Part shown: one piece after another, positions 46,407 through 55,685 of the stretch | Position numbering within the stretch: position 1 is the first letter of the stretch | Layout of the letters: every line of letters starts with the position of its first letter | Origin: Pseudomonadota bacterium | Lineage (GTDB): Bacteria > Pseudomonadota > Alphaproteobacteria > Reyranellales > Reyranellaceae | Assembly: GCA_018242505.1 (NCBI GenBank) | Contig: JAFEBU010000043.1 | Coordinates: 1-64,000 of the forward strand | Reading direction: 5' to 3' | Length of the DNA: 64,000 nt | Program-made: the position numbers and the translations under genes | Notes under the pieces: model-generated | What the model saw: the letters and a program-made list of their open reading frames with translations, nothing else | The model's database searches: none | What the model was told of the DNA's origin: nothing

Positions 46407-47577
46407 GCTTGTCGATCTCGGCGTCCGTCAACCCGGCCTCGCGCAGCACCTCGACGCCGTCGCCGCCCAGCCGCGGCGCATGATGGCGGTATTCGACCTT
46501 GGTCTTCTCGAAATCGAGCGGGCTGGCGAAGGTCTTGATCGGGCCTTCGCTCGGATGCACGCGGTCGGTAAAGAAACCGGTCGCCTTGAGGTGCGGATCC
46601 TCCATCAACTGCTCCATCGAGTGTACCGGCATGGCGGGGATGTCCGCCTTGTCGAACATTGCGAGCCATTCCGCCGTCGTGCGGTGCTCGAGCAGCGCCC
46701 CGAGCACCTGGTAGAGCTCGCTGAAGTGCCTCGCACGTTCGTGGCGGTCGCAGAACCTCGGATCCTTGGCGAGGTCGGGCCGACCGGCGAGTTCAAAGAA
46801 GGTGACCCAGTGCTGGTCGGTATAGGGCAGCGCGCAGACATAACCGTCCTTGGTCGGGAACGGATGGCGGTACTTGTTGATGATGCGGTCGTAGCCCATC
46901 GAGCCGCGCTCGGGCGTCCAGGTTGCGCCGAACAGATGCTCGGTCAGCCAGAAGGAGGCGAGCGTCTCCAGCATCGGCACCTCGATCATCTGCCCCTCGC
47001 CGGTGCACTTGCGATGGTAGAGCGCGCCCAGCACGGCGATGCAGAGATGGAGCCCGGTGGTCTTGTCGGCCACCAGGCTCGGCATGAACTTGGGGGGCAG
47101 CCCATCGACGCGGCTCTGCAGCGACGCCGCACCGCTCACACCCTGCACCAGATCGTCGAAGGCGGGCTTGTGGCCGTAGGGGCCGCGGCGCGCATAGCCC
47201 AGCGAATAGGCGTAGACGATCGAGGGATTGACCTTCTTCAGATCCTCGTAGCCCAACCCCAACCGCTCCATGGCCGCGGGCCGGCTGTTGTGGATGAAGA
47301 GGTCCGCCGTCCCGATCATTCCCTTCAGGACCTCGAGCGCGGCGGGCTTCTTGAGGTCGAGGCAGATCGAGCGCTTGTTGCGGTTGGCCGCCATGTAGAT
47401 CGGCCCCATGTTCTTCTCGTGGCTCAGCGATCCCCCCGAGGCGCGCAGGAGATCACCCTCCGGCGGCTCGACCTTGATCACGTCGGCGCCCATGTCGGCG
47501 AGATGCTGGGTGGCGAAGGGCCCCAGCAGCACCGCCGTCAGATCGATCACCTTCACGCCCGCAAGCGGCCCCGACAT
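46375..47577 (-). CDS. CaiB/BaiF (family III) CoA-transferase
   Basis: This 400-aa class III CoA-transferase swaps CoA between carboxylic acids through an aspartyl-CoA intermediate. Evidence: GVKVIDLTAVLLGPFATQHL at the N-terminus, GADVIKVEPPEGDLLR, NRNKRSICLDLKKPAAL, and the segment KPAFDDLVQGVSGAA, which includes the catalytic Asp. Its C-terminus has HHAPRLGGDGVEVLREAGL, typical of the family. Together with the second family III gene at 47784 it would activate acids feeding the nearby acyl-CoA dehydrogenases. Confidence 0.94.
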   Translation of the reverse strand: MSGPLAGVKVIDLTAVLLGPFATQHLADMGADVIKVEPPEGDLLRASGGSLSHEKNMGPIYMAANRNKRSICLDLKKPAALEVLKGMIGTADLFIHNSRPAAMERLGLGYEDLKKVNPSIVYAYSLGYARRGPYGHKPAFDDLVQGVSGAASLQSRVDGLPPKFMPSLVADKTTGLHLCIAVLGALYHRKCTGEGQMIEVPMLETLASFWLTEHLFGATWTPERGSMGYDRIINKYRHPFPTKDGYVCALPYTDQHWVTFFELAGRPDLAKDPRFCDRHERARHFSELYQVLGALLEHRTTAEWLAMFDKADIPAMPVHSMEQLMEDPHLKATGFFTDRVHPSEGPIKTFASPLDFEKTKVEYRHHAPRLGGDGVEVLREAGLTDAEIDKLKSEKALIVP

Positions 47578-47783
47578 TTCGCTGCCTCTCCTTCGCCATC
47601 AACAGTAGGCGGGATCGTAGCCCATCCCCACTCCTGCGCCATCGGGATGCGACTCTTGCGCGGGCGGACACGACGTCGTCGCGCTCGGCGGAATTCGATG
47701 GTGCCTCCGCGATGTTCTGGTATAGCCACCGCCGTTCGGGCATGGTGCCCGAAAGAAGCACGTCACGGAACAAGTCGAGAGCA

Positions 47784-48911
47784 ATGATGCCAGGAGCGTT
47801 GGACGGCCTGCTGGTGGTGAGTGTCGAGCAGGCGGTGGCCGCCCCCTATTGCTCGGCGCGGCTGGCGGATGCCGACGCCCGTGTGATCAAGATCGAGCGG
47901 CCGGAGGGCGACTTCGCACGCGGTTATGACGGCTACGTGCACGGGCTGGCGAGCTATTTCGTCTGGCTGAATCGCGGCAAGCAGTCGGTCGTGCTCGACT
48001 TCAAGAAGTCGGACGATCTCGCGCTTCTGCATCGCCTGATAGGCAAGGCCGACGTGTTGATCCAGAACCTCGCGCCCGGCGCCGCCCAGCGCGCGGGCTT
48101 CGGCGCATCGGACATGCGTACCAGGGACAAGCGCCTGATCACGGTCGATATCTCCGGTTATGGCGATCACGGTCCCTACAAGGATCGCCGCGCCTACGAC
48201 CTCCTGGTGCAGGCGGAAAGCGGCATGGCCTCGATCACCGGGACCGAGCATGCACCGGGCCGCATCGGCGTCTCCGCAACCGACATCGGTACGGGCATGT
48301 ACGCCCACGCCGCGATCCTCGAGGCGTTGCTGGCGCGGGCCAAGACCGGCGAAGGTCGCGCCATCTCGGTGTCGCTGTTCTCCTCCATGGCCGAATGGAT
48401 GAGCGTGCCGCTGCTGGCCAAGGACTACGCCGCCTACGACTGGCCGCGACTCGGCCTCACCCATCCCACCATCGCGCCCTACGGCGTCTATTCGACCGCC
48501 GACACGGTGCCGGTGCTGATCTCGATCCAGAACGACCGCGAATTCACACGGCTCTGCGAGGGCGTGCTCGACAAGCCGGGCCTCGATCGCGATCCGAAGT
48601 TCGCCACCAACAAGGCGCGCAACGCGCGGCGCGACGAGACCAACGCCATCGTGCAGAAGAGCTTCGGCGCCCAGCGCTTTGCCGATCTCGCCGCCCGCCT
48701 CGACGCCGCCCAGATCGCCTGGGCACGCGTGAGTTCGGTGGCCGACCTCTCGCAGCATCCGCAGCTCAGGCGCACGCAGTTCAACACGCCCAACGGAGAG
48801 GTCTCGCTGCCGGCGCTCGCCGCGTCCTGGTCCGGCGAGCCTGCGCGGCTGGGCGACGTGCCGGCGCTCGGACAGCATACCGATACGGTGCGGCGCGAGT
48901 TCACCGCTTGA
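47784..48911 (+). CDS. CaiB/BaiF (family III) CoA-transferase, second gene
   Basis: A 375-aa member of the same family as the protein at 46375, but from a different branch. Landmarks: LVVSVEQAVAAPYCSARLAD, ARVIKIERPEGDFARGYD, LNRGKQSVVLDFKKSDD, and RRAYDLLVQAESGMASITG with the catalytic Asp. Two adjacent ATG codons (47784 and 47787) could start it; GAGAG lies just upstream. The next gene starts at a TTG that overlaps its stop (TTGA), so the MFS permease and this transferase are coupled, consistent with import and activation of one acid. Confidence 0.93.
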   Translation: MMPGALDGLLVVSVEQAVAAPYCSARLADADARVIKIERPEGDFARGYDGYVHGLASYFVWLNRGKQSVVLDFKKSDDLALLHRLIGKADVLIQNLAPGAAQRAGFGASDMRTRDKRLITVDISGYGDHGPYKDRRAYDLLVQAESGMASITGTEHAPGRIGVSATDIGTGMYAHAAILEALLARAKTGEGRAISVSLFSSMAEWMSVPLLAKDYAAYDWPRLGLTHPTIAPYGVYSTADTVPVLISIQNDREFTRLCEGVLDKPGLDRDPKFATNKARNARRDETNAIVQKSFGAQRFADLAARLDAAQIAWARVSSVADLSQHPQLRRTQFNTPNGEVSLPALAASWSGEPARLGDVPALGQHTDTVRREFTA

Positions 48912-50089
48912 GCGATCGCTGGCGGACCGCCGTCCGGCTCGCCGGATTCGGGGCCGCCTATTTCTTCGCGGCCGGCGCCTTCATGAGCTACTGGCCGGTG
49001 TGGCTGCGCCATCGCGGCATCTCGGACGCCGAGATCGGCACCCTGTTCATGGCGCGCCAGTTCGTGAGCGTCGGCGCCACGCTCGCGATCGGCTTTCTCG
49101 CCCATCGAGTCGGCAATCTGCGCGGCATGCTGCTGGCGCTGGGCGTCGCGGCGGTCGTCATGATGGGCGCCTATCAGCTCTCCTACACCTTTCTCGCCTT
49201 GCTGCTGGTCGGCTTGATCTGGGGCGCGGTGTGGTCGCCGACGATGGCGCTCTACGACGGCGTCCTGGTGAACGAGGCACGAGCGCGCGGCCTGGTCTAT
49301 GGCAAGCTGCGCCTGTGGGGCTCGGTCGCATTCATCCTGGGCACAGTGCTGTGCGGCGTCGCCGTTCAGCGCTTCGGGCCACCCTCGGTACTCTATGTCG
49401 GGCTCGGCGGCATCCTGCTGCTTGCCCCCTTCGCCTTCGTCCTGCCGACCGCGGAGAGCCATCCGATCGGAACGAAGCGGCACGCGCCGTTCAGCGTCTT
49501 CGCTCTCTTCCGCTCGCGCCCGTTCCTGCTGTTCATGGTCGCCGCCGGCTTCTGCCAGTCGAGCCATGCGGTGCTCTACAGCTTCGGTACCCTCACCTGG
49601 CGCGGCGCCGGCATCGACGACGTGACGATCAGCCTCCTCTGGGGGGAAAGCGTCGCGGTCGAGATCCTGATGATGATGGCGAGCGGCTGGCTCGTGCAGC
49701 GAATCGGCGTGACGGGCATGATCGGCTTCGGTCTCGCTTGCGGCCTCGTGCGCTGGACCGGGCTCGCCTTCACCACCGACCTGCCCGCGCTCATCTTCCT
49801 GCAGGCGCTTCACGCCGGCACGTTCGCCGCCTGCCATCTCGGCGCCATGGCCTTCATCCAGCGCGCCCTGCCTCCGACCGGCGTGGCGCTGGGGCAAAGC
49901 CTCTACTATGCCCTCGGCACCGGGGCGACACAGGCGGTGATCTACCAGTTCGCCGGCCTGCTCTACGAACGCTTCGGCCAGCACGCCTTCCTGGGCATGA
50001 CCGCCATCAGTGCCGTCGGTCTGGTGTCGATCCTGCTGTTGGCCCGGACGTGGAAGGGCGAAGTGTTGGTTCATACCGCCTCGCCATAG
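48908..50089 (+). CDS. MFS transporter, PPP (HcaT-like) family
   Basis: This 393-aa permease resembles the phenylpropionate permease branch of the MFS. Evidence: AGFGAAYFFAAGAFMSYWPVW at the N-terminus, AEIGTLFMARQFVS, LRLWGSVAFILGTVLCGV, and ALGTGATQAVIYQFAGLLYERFG. It begins with TTG at 48908, overlapping the stop of the CoA-transferase; the next ATG lies within helix 1, so the TTG is required. Substrate is probably an aromatic or aliphatic carboxylic acid. Confidence 0.85.
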   Translation: MSDRWRTAVRLAGFGAAYFFAAGAFMSYWPVWLRHRGISDAEIGTLFMARQFVSVGATLAIGFLAHRVGNLRGMLLALGVAAVVMMGAYQLSYTFLALLLVGLIWGAVWSPTMALYDGVLVNEARARGLVYGKLRLWGSVAFILGTVLCGVAVQRFGPPSVLYVGLGGILLLAPFAFVLPTAESHPIGTKRHAPFSVFALFRSRPFLLFMVAAGFCQSSHAVLYSFGTLTWRGAGIDDVTISLLWGESVAVEILMMMASGWLVQRIGVTGMIGFGLACGLVRWTGLAFTTDLPALIFLQALHAGTFAACHLGAMAFIQRALPPTGVALGQSLYYALGTGATQAVIYQFAGLLYERFGQHAFLGMTAISAVGLVSILLLARTWKGEVLVHTASP

Positions 50090-50167
50090 GCTATTCTATC
50101 CATGGCCCTGCCGGGCGGGAACTAGCTGAATTGTTTGCAGTATCCAGCAAGCCGACCTAGGCGGTCG

Positions 50168-50848
50168 CTAAGATCCACCGAGATCCCTTGCAGTAAATAT
50201 GATGCCATTGGCCGTGAGCCCCTCCTCATCCGCATCTGCCTTCTTCTCATGCGTGACGGATCGTACTCGCCACGTCATACAATTTCGCCGTCCGCCGGCG
50301 TCGCCAAATTCGACAACCCGACAGTGCTTGTTTGCGGGTTCTTCAACTATAGCAACGTGGTCGGCCTCCACGTCCCGCAATACGCATGCGCAAAATTAGA
50401 TCGAGCATTGCTGACGCCTAACAATCAGGCCGGTGCTAAAAAATACCTGTTTAGGGAACACTATTCGCTCGATGTTGACCAACTGTACCGCCCGTGCTTC
50501 AAGGTGCGAAAATCCTTCGTGCGCGCATATTGCGTTGCTGGTTGCCATTTGAGCATCAACCAAACAGTCCCAAGCTTTGTCGGGCTCATCGTCCTTTAGG
50601 TAGAGCCACATTTTTAGTTCCGCTTGCAAAGCTTCGATAACGCACTCGCATCCCAGGAATAAGTTCGCGCTGTTCTCATTCTGCGCGGAAATGGCCTGTA
50701 TCTTCCATTCGTGAACCTTGGTGCCCATTGCAGAGAGCTCGGCGAGAGCATCGCGCTGCAAGCCACTGTCCCTTACAATGGATAAGAATTTCCTTTGCGC
50801 TTCGACGCATTCATTGAATTGGTTGATTTCCTCGGAGTAGTCATTCAT
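50168..50848 (-). pseudogene. Broken hypothetical gene with in-frame TAA in a Cys-rich segment
   Basis: Read in one frame, codons from 50848 to 50168 make one protein interrupted only by TAA at 50396-50398. The first part (150 aa) has AEINQFNECVEAQ-like helices and ends RRQQCSI at the stop. After the TAA the same frame continues FCACVLRDVEADHVAIVEEP and ends EEGLTANGIIFTARDL. From memory, relatives have a Cys-rich stretch between these parts, so a small deletion probably removed it and created the stop. GC content is visibly lower than in the flanks, suggesting horizontal transfer. Function unknown. Confidence 0.6.
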
Positions 50849-50872
50849 CGTTAACCCTAAAGATTACATCGG

Positions 50873-51319
50873 CTAGCATTGATAGGCCCTTAACGTCGCC
50901 TTCATCTTGCACAGACGATCGCCCTTTCGCTCCACAGTGACATCGAGTTTGATTTTCCCGCTAGGATCTCCTCTAAACATTTCTGTCAGGTAGTTTGAAA
51001 TGACCCCGAGCGCCACCGATACCGCGTTTGGGTCGGTGCTCAGAAGTGCTGCGCCAATGAAAAGGAATGCCCCCCAATCATGGCTCTTGTTGTGAATGAA
51101 TCGTGGTCGCTCACCACTTGGCAGGAAATCGTCTAGCGACAGCCCGTTGTTTCTCAGCAGGGTGCGAATTGTGGAACTCTCTCCCCGCACGACTAGGTCT
51201 GCACGTGACAAAGCAACGTCGAAGTTATCGGGCATGATCGCTATGCCTGTCGGCATGTTGCAGCCAAGTTCTGCCGCTCGGTCTACTACGCGAATGTAGG
51301 TTTGTTCCTTTACGGGCAT
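50873..51319 (-). CDS. Hypothetical protein, 148 aa, low-GC patch
   Basis: This intact frame starts at ATG 51319 (MPVKEQTYIRVVDRAAELG) with GAGAG upstream. It carries GIAIMPDNFD, LVVRGESSTIRTLLRNNG and a His-rich FIHNKSHDWGAFLFIGAALL, and ends KMKATLRAYQC. No transmembrane segment is certain, although FLFIGAALL is hydrophobic. I do not recognise the family. It lies 25 bases upstream of the broken gene on the same strand, so the two may have been one operon with the truncated DUF4238 gene. AT-richer codons point to recent acquisition. Confidence 0.7.
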   Translation of the reverse strand: MPVKEQTYIRVVDRAAELGCNMPTGIAIMPDNFDVALSRADLVVRGESSTIRTLLRNNGLSLDDFLPSGERPRFIHNKSHDWGAFLFIGAALLSTDPNAVSVALGVISNYLTEMFRGDPSGKIKLDVTVERKGDRLCKMKATLRAYQC

Positions 51320-51395
51320 CGGCCATACTCTCTCGGCCGGCTGGCCGCAAATAAGTAATCGCAATCGTCATTCCTCAGATACTATAAATCCAGTT

Positions 51396-51629
51396 CTATC
51401 TACGCGCGCATTTCGATCGAGATGGGCTATGAAAAGTCGATTGGTCGTCCCCTACTCGGCGAGGTAACAATGCGGACATCGTCCTTCCTTCGATACGAAA
51501 AACGTCGTTTGATCGTGTTGAGAAGCGTCTGAGGTCCGATTTTCGGATAGCATGCATCATCCGACTGTCTAGTGCAGGCGAACGGAAGTTAGGTAGATGA
51601 ACTTGAGAAACGTAGTGATCTAGCGTCAT
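51396..51629 (-). pseudogene. Truncated DUF4238-like gene (N-terminal fragment)
   Basis: The first 50 codons (MTLDHYVSQVHLPNFRSPAL, then HAIRKSDLRRFSTRS) resemble the N-terminus of DUF4238 proteins, which usually run to about 280-350 aa. After RIEGRT the match stops, and the rest of the frame is unrelated; a neighbouring frame gives CYLAE before a stop, suggesting a frameshift. The C-terminal four-fifths are missing. It belongs to the low-GC patch. Confidence 0.6.
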
Positions 51630-51668
51630 TACCGGATAGTCACTGCAGCGGCGTTCCTTCCAGAAAAA

Positions 51669-52814
51669 CTACCGTGACCGCCCTCTCGCCGTGATCGGCC
51701 AGATGTCGACCAGCGTGTCGTCTTTCACCACGTGGTAGCTCTCGTAGAGATTCACCGTCGGATCGCAGTGGGGCGGAATCAGGATCACCTGCTCGCCATA
51801 CGCAGGTGCGGCCTCGCCTTCCGGCGCAATCACCGCGAGGTGCTCGTCACCCATGAAGCGCGTGGTCGAGCCCGGGACGGCGCCCTTCAGGATGGGCGGC
51901 GGCCCTTTCTCGGTGGCCATCGCCTTGAGCCCGGCATCGACGGTCGCCATGCCCGGCTTGTTGGCGCTCACCACCCGCGCATCGATCTGCAGCGCCTGCT
52001 CGAAGGTGGGCCTGTCGAGCCCGCGCAGGTCGCAGACTTCGTAGTCGTGATCCATGAACACATAGGAGCCGACCTGCAGCTCGGTGAAGACGCCGAGCTT
52101 GGCATCGATGAAATGCGTGCCGGTGCCGGAGCCCGTCACGATCGCAGGCTTCAGCCCGGCCGCATCGAGCCTGGCCAGGATGCCCTTGAGGTACTCGGTG
52201 CGCTCCTCGATCGCCGCCTTGCGTTGGGCGAACTCCTTTATGTGCTGGTGGCTGCCGCAATAGAACTGCACGCCGGCATATTTCAGCGACTTGAGCCCGG
52301 CGACCTTCTGCACCAGCTCGACCACGCCATCAGGCGTCGCCACGCCGGTGCGATGGATGCCCGGATCGATATCGACCACCACGGCAAGCGGCTTGCCCGC
52401 CTTGGCCGCGGCAGAAGCCAACGCCTCGACGTTGGCGGGATGATCGACCACGACCATGAGGTCGGCCACCTTGCCGTTCAGCTCGATCAGCCGGGCGATC
52501 GCCTGCGGCGTCACGACCGGCGAGGTGATGTGCAGGCTCTCGACCCCCTGCTCGGCCAGCGCCTCGGCCTCGCCCAGCTTGGCGCAGCAGACGCCGAGCG
52601 CACCCGCCGCGATCTGGCGCTTGGCGATGTCTGCCGACTTATGAGTCTTGGAATGCGGACGCAGCTTTACATCGTGCGCTTTCGCGAACGACGCCATCTC
52701 GGCGATGTTGCGGTCGAGCATGTCGAGGTCGAGCACCAATGCCGGCGTGTTCAGCGAGCGCCGCGAACCCTGCTGGCCGATCAGGTGACGGTGAAGGCGC
52801 TCGGCCTCGCTCAT
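51669..52814 (-). CDS. DSD1/D-threonine-aldolase-type PLP enzyme (alanine racemase N-terminal fold)
   Basis: This 381-aa pyridoxal-phosphate enzyme is of the D-serine dehydratase/D-threonine aldolase type (fold III). The PLP-binding Lys lies in LRPHSKTHKSADIAK (about residue 56), and the central barrel is ALGVCCAKLGEAEALAE. The C-terminal domain has PPHCDPTVNLYES, whose His and Asp/Cys probably bind the divalent metal of this family. It would break down a D-3-hydroxy-amino acid or D-serine. Its start overlaps the stop of the upstream SDR gene (ATGA), so both belong to one operon. Confidence 0.9.
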   Translation of the reverse strand: MSEAERLHRHLIGQQGSRRSLNTPALVLDLDMLDRNIAEMASFAKAHDVKLRPHSKTHKSADIAKRQIAAGALGVCCAKLGEAEALAEQGVESLHITSPVVTPQAIARLIELNGKVADLMVVVDHPANVEALASAAAKAGKPLAVVVDIDPGIHRTGVATPDGVVELVQKVAGLKSLKYAGVQFYCGSHQHIKEFAQRKAAIEERTEYLKGILARLDAAGLKPAIVTGSGTGTHFIDAKLGVFTELQVGSYVFMDHDYEVCDLRGLDRPTFEQALQIDARVVSANKPGMATVDAGLKAMATEKGPPPILKGAVPGSTTRFMGDEHLAVIAPEGEAAPAYGEQVILIPPHCDPTVNLYESYHVVKDDTLVDIWPITARGRSR

Positions 52815-53704
52815 GGTTTCCTCGTTTCAGGCTGAAGGGTGCGCACGACCATCGCCTCGCCGGTCGTGCCGCGGTTGACGCCGGCGCTCTTCATGAAAGT
52901 GTTGTCCGCGCCTGTCCCCCAAAGCGCCACGCCCTGCGCCAGCAGGCCGCCATCGACCTTGATGGTCTCGCCGGTGACGAAGCGCGCGTCGTCGGAGCAC
53001 AGGAAGGCCGCCACGTCGGCGATATGCTCCGGCTCGCCGCGGTCGGGCCACGGTTGCTGCTTGAACTGCTTCTCGTATTTTTCCGGCCGGCCGCGATGCA
53101 CGAGCGGCGTGGAGATCACGCCGGGAGCGATGCCGACGACGCGGATGCGGTCGGGACCCAGCTCGGCCGCGACATTCTCGATCAGGCTGATCACGGCAGC
53201 CTTCGCCGCCGAATAGGCATGGCTGCCGCCGCCGCCGACCATGCCGGCGATCGAGGCCGTCACCAGGATCACGCCGCCCCTCTTGGCACCATCCGGGCCG
53301 TGCTTCTTCATGGCGAGCGAGGCATGCTTCATGCCGAGGAACACCGAGCGCGTCAGCACGGCAAAGGTGTAGTCCCAGTCCTCGACGCTTGTTTCGGCGA
53401 TCGGCCCGAAGGCGCCGCCGACGCCGGCATTGAGATAGGCGATGTCGAGTTTGCCGAACCGGCGCTCCGCTTCCGCCACCACGGACGCCACATCGGCCTC
53501 CTTGGCCACGTCGCAGCGGACGAAGGCGATGTTGTCGCCGTGACCCTGCGCCTTCGCGACAGAGAGCGTCTCGGCGCCATTCCTCTCGTTGAGGTCGGCC
53601 ACGACAACCTTGGCGCCGTCGGCCAGGAAACGCATCACCGTCGCGCGGCCCATGCCGCTCGCGCCGCCCGTCACGATCGCGACCTTGCCTGAGAGTTTGC
53701 CCAT
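52811..53704 (-). CDS. SDR family oxidoreductase
   Basis: A 297-aa classical short-chain dehydrogenase. Cofactor motif GGASGMGRA (residues 13-21), then LNAGVGG, catalytic Ser in VTASIAGMVGG and YSAAK. The tail of about 35 residues (GTGADNTFMKSAGVNRG onwards) is longer than in typical 250-aa members and may reach across a subunit interface. The start at 53704 follows GGAGGGCG at about 7 bases. It precedes the DSD1-type gene with a 4-base overlap. It diverges from the LLM gene at 53791. Confidence 0.92.
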   Translation of the reverse strand: MGKLSGKVAIVTGGASGMGRATVMRFLADGAKVVVADLNERNGAETLSVAKAQGHGDNIAFVRCDVAKEADVASVVAEAERRFGKLDIAYLNAGVGGAFGPIAETSVEDWDYTFAVLTRSVFLGMKHASLAMKKHGPDGAKRGGVILVTASIAGMVGGGGSHAYSAAKAAVISLIENVAAELGPDRIRVVGIAPGVISTPLVHRGRPEKYEKQFKQQPWPDRGEPEHIADVAAFLCSDDARFVTGETIKVDGGLLAQGVALWGTGADNTFMKSAGVNRGTTGEAMVVRTLQPETRKP

Positions 53705-53790
53705 TCGATTTCGCCCTCCGAACGCATGGTGGAGTTGCGCGAGCTCAGCTGCAAGCCTAGCGTTTCGCAAAAGATCGAGGAGACGTCGGG

Positions 53791-54897
53791 ATGAAGTTCG
53801 GCCTGTTCTACGAGATCTCGATTCCGCGCCCGTGGACGCCGGAGAAGGAACGCACCGTCTACAACAACTGCCTCGAACAGGTGAAGCTCGCCGATGAGCT
53901 GGGCTTCGATCATGTCTGGGCAGTCGAGCACCATTTCCTCGAGGAATACTCGCACTGCTCGGCACCCGAGCTGTTCCTGACCGCCTGCGCCATGGTGACC
54001 AAGCGCATCCAGGTCGGACACGGCATCGTGGTCTGCGTGCCGGAGTTCAACCATCCGATCAAGATTGCCGAGCGCACGGCGACCCTCGATCTGCTGTCCG
54101 GCGGGCGCCTGCATGTCGGCACTGGCCGCTCCGCCACCTGGACCGAGCTCGGCGGCTTCCGCGCCAATCCCGATACCACCAAGAAGAGCTGGGACGAGTT
54201 CGTGCGCTGCCTGCCCAAGATGTGGACGCAGGAGACCTTCTCCTATCAGGGCGAGTTCTGGTCGATGCCCGAGCGCACCATCCTGCCCAAGCCCTACCAG
54301 AAACCGCATCCGCCGATGTGGGTCGCCGTCACCAGCCCGGGCACCGAGATCGATGCCGCCGACCGCGGGCTGGGCAGTCTCGGTCTCTCCTTCGCCGGCT
54401 TCGAGGAGCAGGAGAAGAAGATCAAGGAGTACCGCCGGCGCATCAAGAGCTGCGAGCCGGTCGGCGCCTTCGTGAACGAGCAGGTGGCGACCACCAACTT
54501 CCTGTTCTGCCACGAGGACGAGAAGACGGGCGTCGAGATGGGCAAGAAGCTCGGCAACACGTTCAACTATCTCGCCACGCAGCTGATCTCCACGCGAGAG
54601 GTCTATTCCTCGCCCTCCTACCAGTCGCTGGGCCTGCTGCCGGCGCTGCGCCGCGCCGCCACCGGCCCCGACGCGTCCGAGCAACAGACCGAGGGCATGG
54701 CCTACGGCGATCCGGCGCGCATCATCCGTGCGGTGAAGAAGTGGGAGTCGCTGGGCGTCGACTGCATCAACTTCATCCTGAACGCCAACGAGGTCGTGCC
54801 GCAGGAACAGGTGATGGCGAGCCTGAAACTCTTCGCCAGGGAAGTGATGCCGGTCTTCGCCAAGAAACCGGCTGATGTTGCGGCAGCGGCGGAGTAG
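53791..54897 (+). CDS. LLM class flavin-/F420-dependent oxidoreductase
   Basis: This 368-aa luciferase-fold protein opens MKFGLFYEISIPRPWTPEK and has VWAVEHHFLEEYSHCSAPEL (active-site His) and RIQVGHGIVVCVPEFNHPI, the pattern of alkanal monooxygenase-like LLM proteins. A GAGGAGAC site is just upstream. It leads a four-gene plus-strand operon (LLM, acetoacetate-decarboxylase-like, LLM, LLM), separated by 1-13 bases. Function is probably oxidation of a cyclic or long-chain carbonyl. Confidence 0.88.
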   Translation: MKFGLFYEISIPRPWTPEKERTVYNNCLEQVKLADELGFDHVWAVEHHFLEEYSHCSAPELFLTACAMVTKRIQVGHGIVVCVPEFNHPIKIAERTATLDLLSGGRLHVGTGRSATWTELGGFRANPDTTKKSWDEFVRCLPKMWTQETFSYQGEFWSMPERTILPKPYQKPHPPMWVAVTSPGTEIDAADRGLGSLGLSFAGFEEQEKKIKEYRRRIKSCEPVGAFVNEQVATTNFLFCHEDEKTGVEMGKKLGNTFNYLATQLISTREVYSSPSYQSLGLLPALRRAATGPDASEQQTEGMAYGDPARIIRAVKKWESLGVDCINFILNANEVVPQEQVMASLKLFAREVMPVFAKKPADVAAAAE

Positions 54898-54898
54898 G

Positions 54899-55672
54899 AT
54901 GATGCCTCTTTACGGAACGCTCGATCTCACCAAATCGCCGGCCCGCCTGCCCACGCTCGGCACCCTCGACACCGAGGCCTGGGCGCTGCCCAAGGCCGAA
55001 ATGATGCAGCTGCTGGTCGAGGTGCCGCGCACCTCGACCGACGGCCTCCTGCCCAAGGCGATGCATCCGGCGTTGCCGTCCTATGTGATTTTCGCCGTCA
55101 CACGCTATCCCGAGAGCCCGGTCGGCCCGTTCAATCTCGCGGTATTGCGTCTGGGCAGCCGCGCCGGCGCGCATCCGCGCGGCTTCCTGCTGGGCGCTGT
55201 CGCAAGCAGCGAGCCGGCGGCCAAGGAACTGCGCGAACGCTGGGGCTTCCCGGTCGAGGCCGGCGACGTGAAGTTCCTGCGCCGGCACGATCGGGTCATG
55301 GGCACGGTGAAGAAGGACGGCAAGACAATCCTCGACGGTGCCCTGCTCGATCCGCAGCCCATCGCCGGCAGCGACGTGCAGTACATCAACTGGGTGACGG
55401 CCGCGAACGCCCCGCTCGACGGCACGACGCAGCCCATCCTGATCCAGGTCGACCCCAAGTACACCCTCTACAAGGCCGACCGTGGCAAACCGCAGGTGAG
55501 CACCTTCGATGCGGCAGCCTGGAACGCGCCCGGCCTGCGGCTTGCCGATCCGATCATCGGCACCTGCTCCACCGTCGATACCGACCTGCCGCGCATCCGC
55601 TTCGTGATGGATCCGCTGAAACCCGTCTTCCAGGGCACGCGCCGGATCCGCGAGTCGCGCGTCGACGAATAA
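54899..55672 (+). CDS. Acetoacetate-decarboxylase-like (ADC superfamily) protein
   Basis: A 257-aa protein with the shape of the acetoacetate decarboxylase superfamily: MHPALPSYVIFAVTRYPESP, FNLAVLRLGSRAGAHPRGF, ELRERWGFPVEAGDVKFL. In true ADC the catalytic Lys lies in the GYPK segment; here this segment reads GFPVEAGDVK, so Lys is displaced by six residues. It may act on a related beta-keto acid, or not be a decarboxylase at all. Its ATG is 1-4 bases after the LLM stop, and two more LLM genes follow. Confidence 0.7.
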   Translation: MMPLYGTLDLTKSPARLPTLGTLDTEAWALPKAEMMQLLVEVPRTSTDGLLPKAMHPALPSYVIFAVTRYPESPVGPFNLAVLRLGSRAGAHPRGFLLGAVASSEPAAKELRERWGFPVEAGDVKFLRRHDRVMGTVKKDGKTILDGALLDPQPIAGSDVQYINWVTAANAPLDGTTQPILIQVDPKYTLYKADRGKPQVSTFDAAAWNAPGLRLADPIIGTCSTVDTDLPRIRFVMDPLKPVFQGTRRIRESRVDE

Positions 55673-55685
55673 TGAGGAGTCCCCC

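Noticed and set aside
50396..50398. TAA as a recoded codon
   Set aside because: TAA recoding is not known in bacteria of this type; a deletion or point change is simpler.
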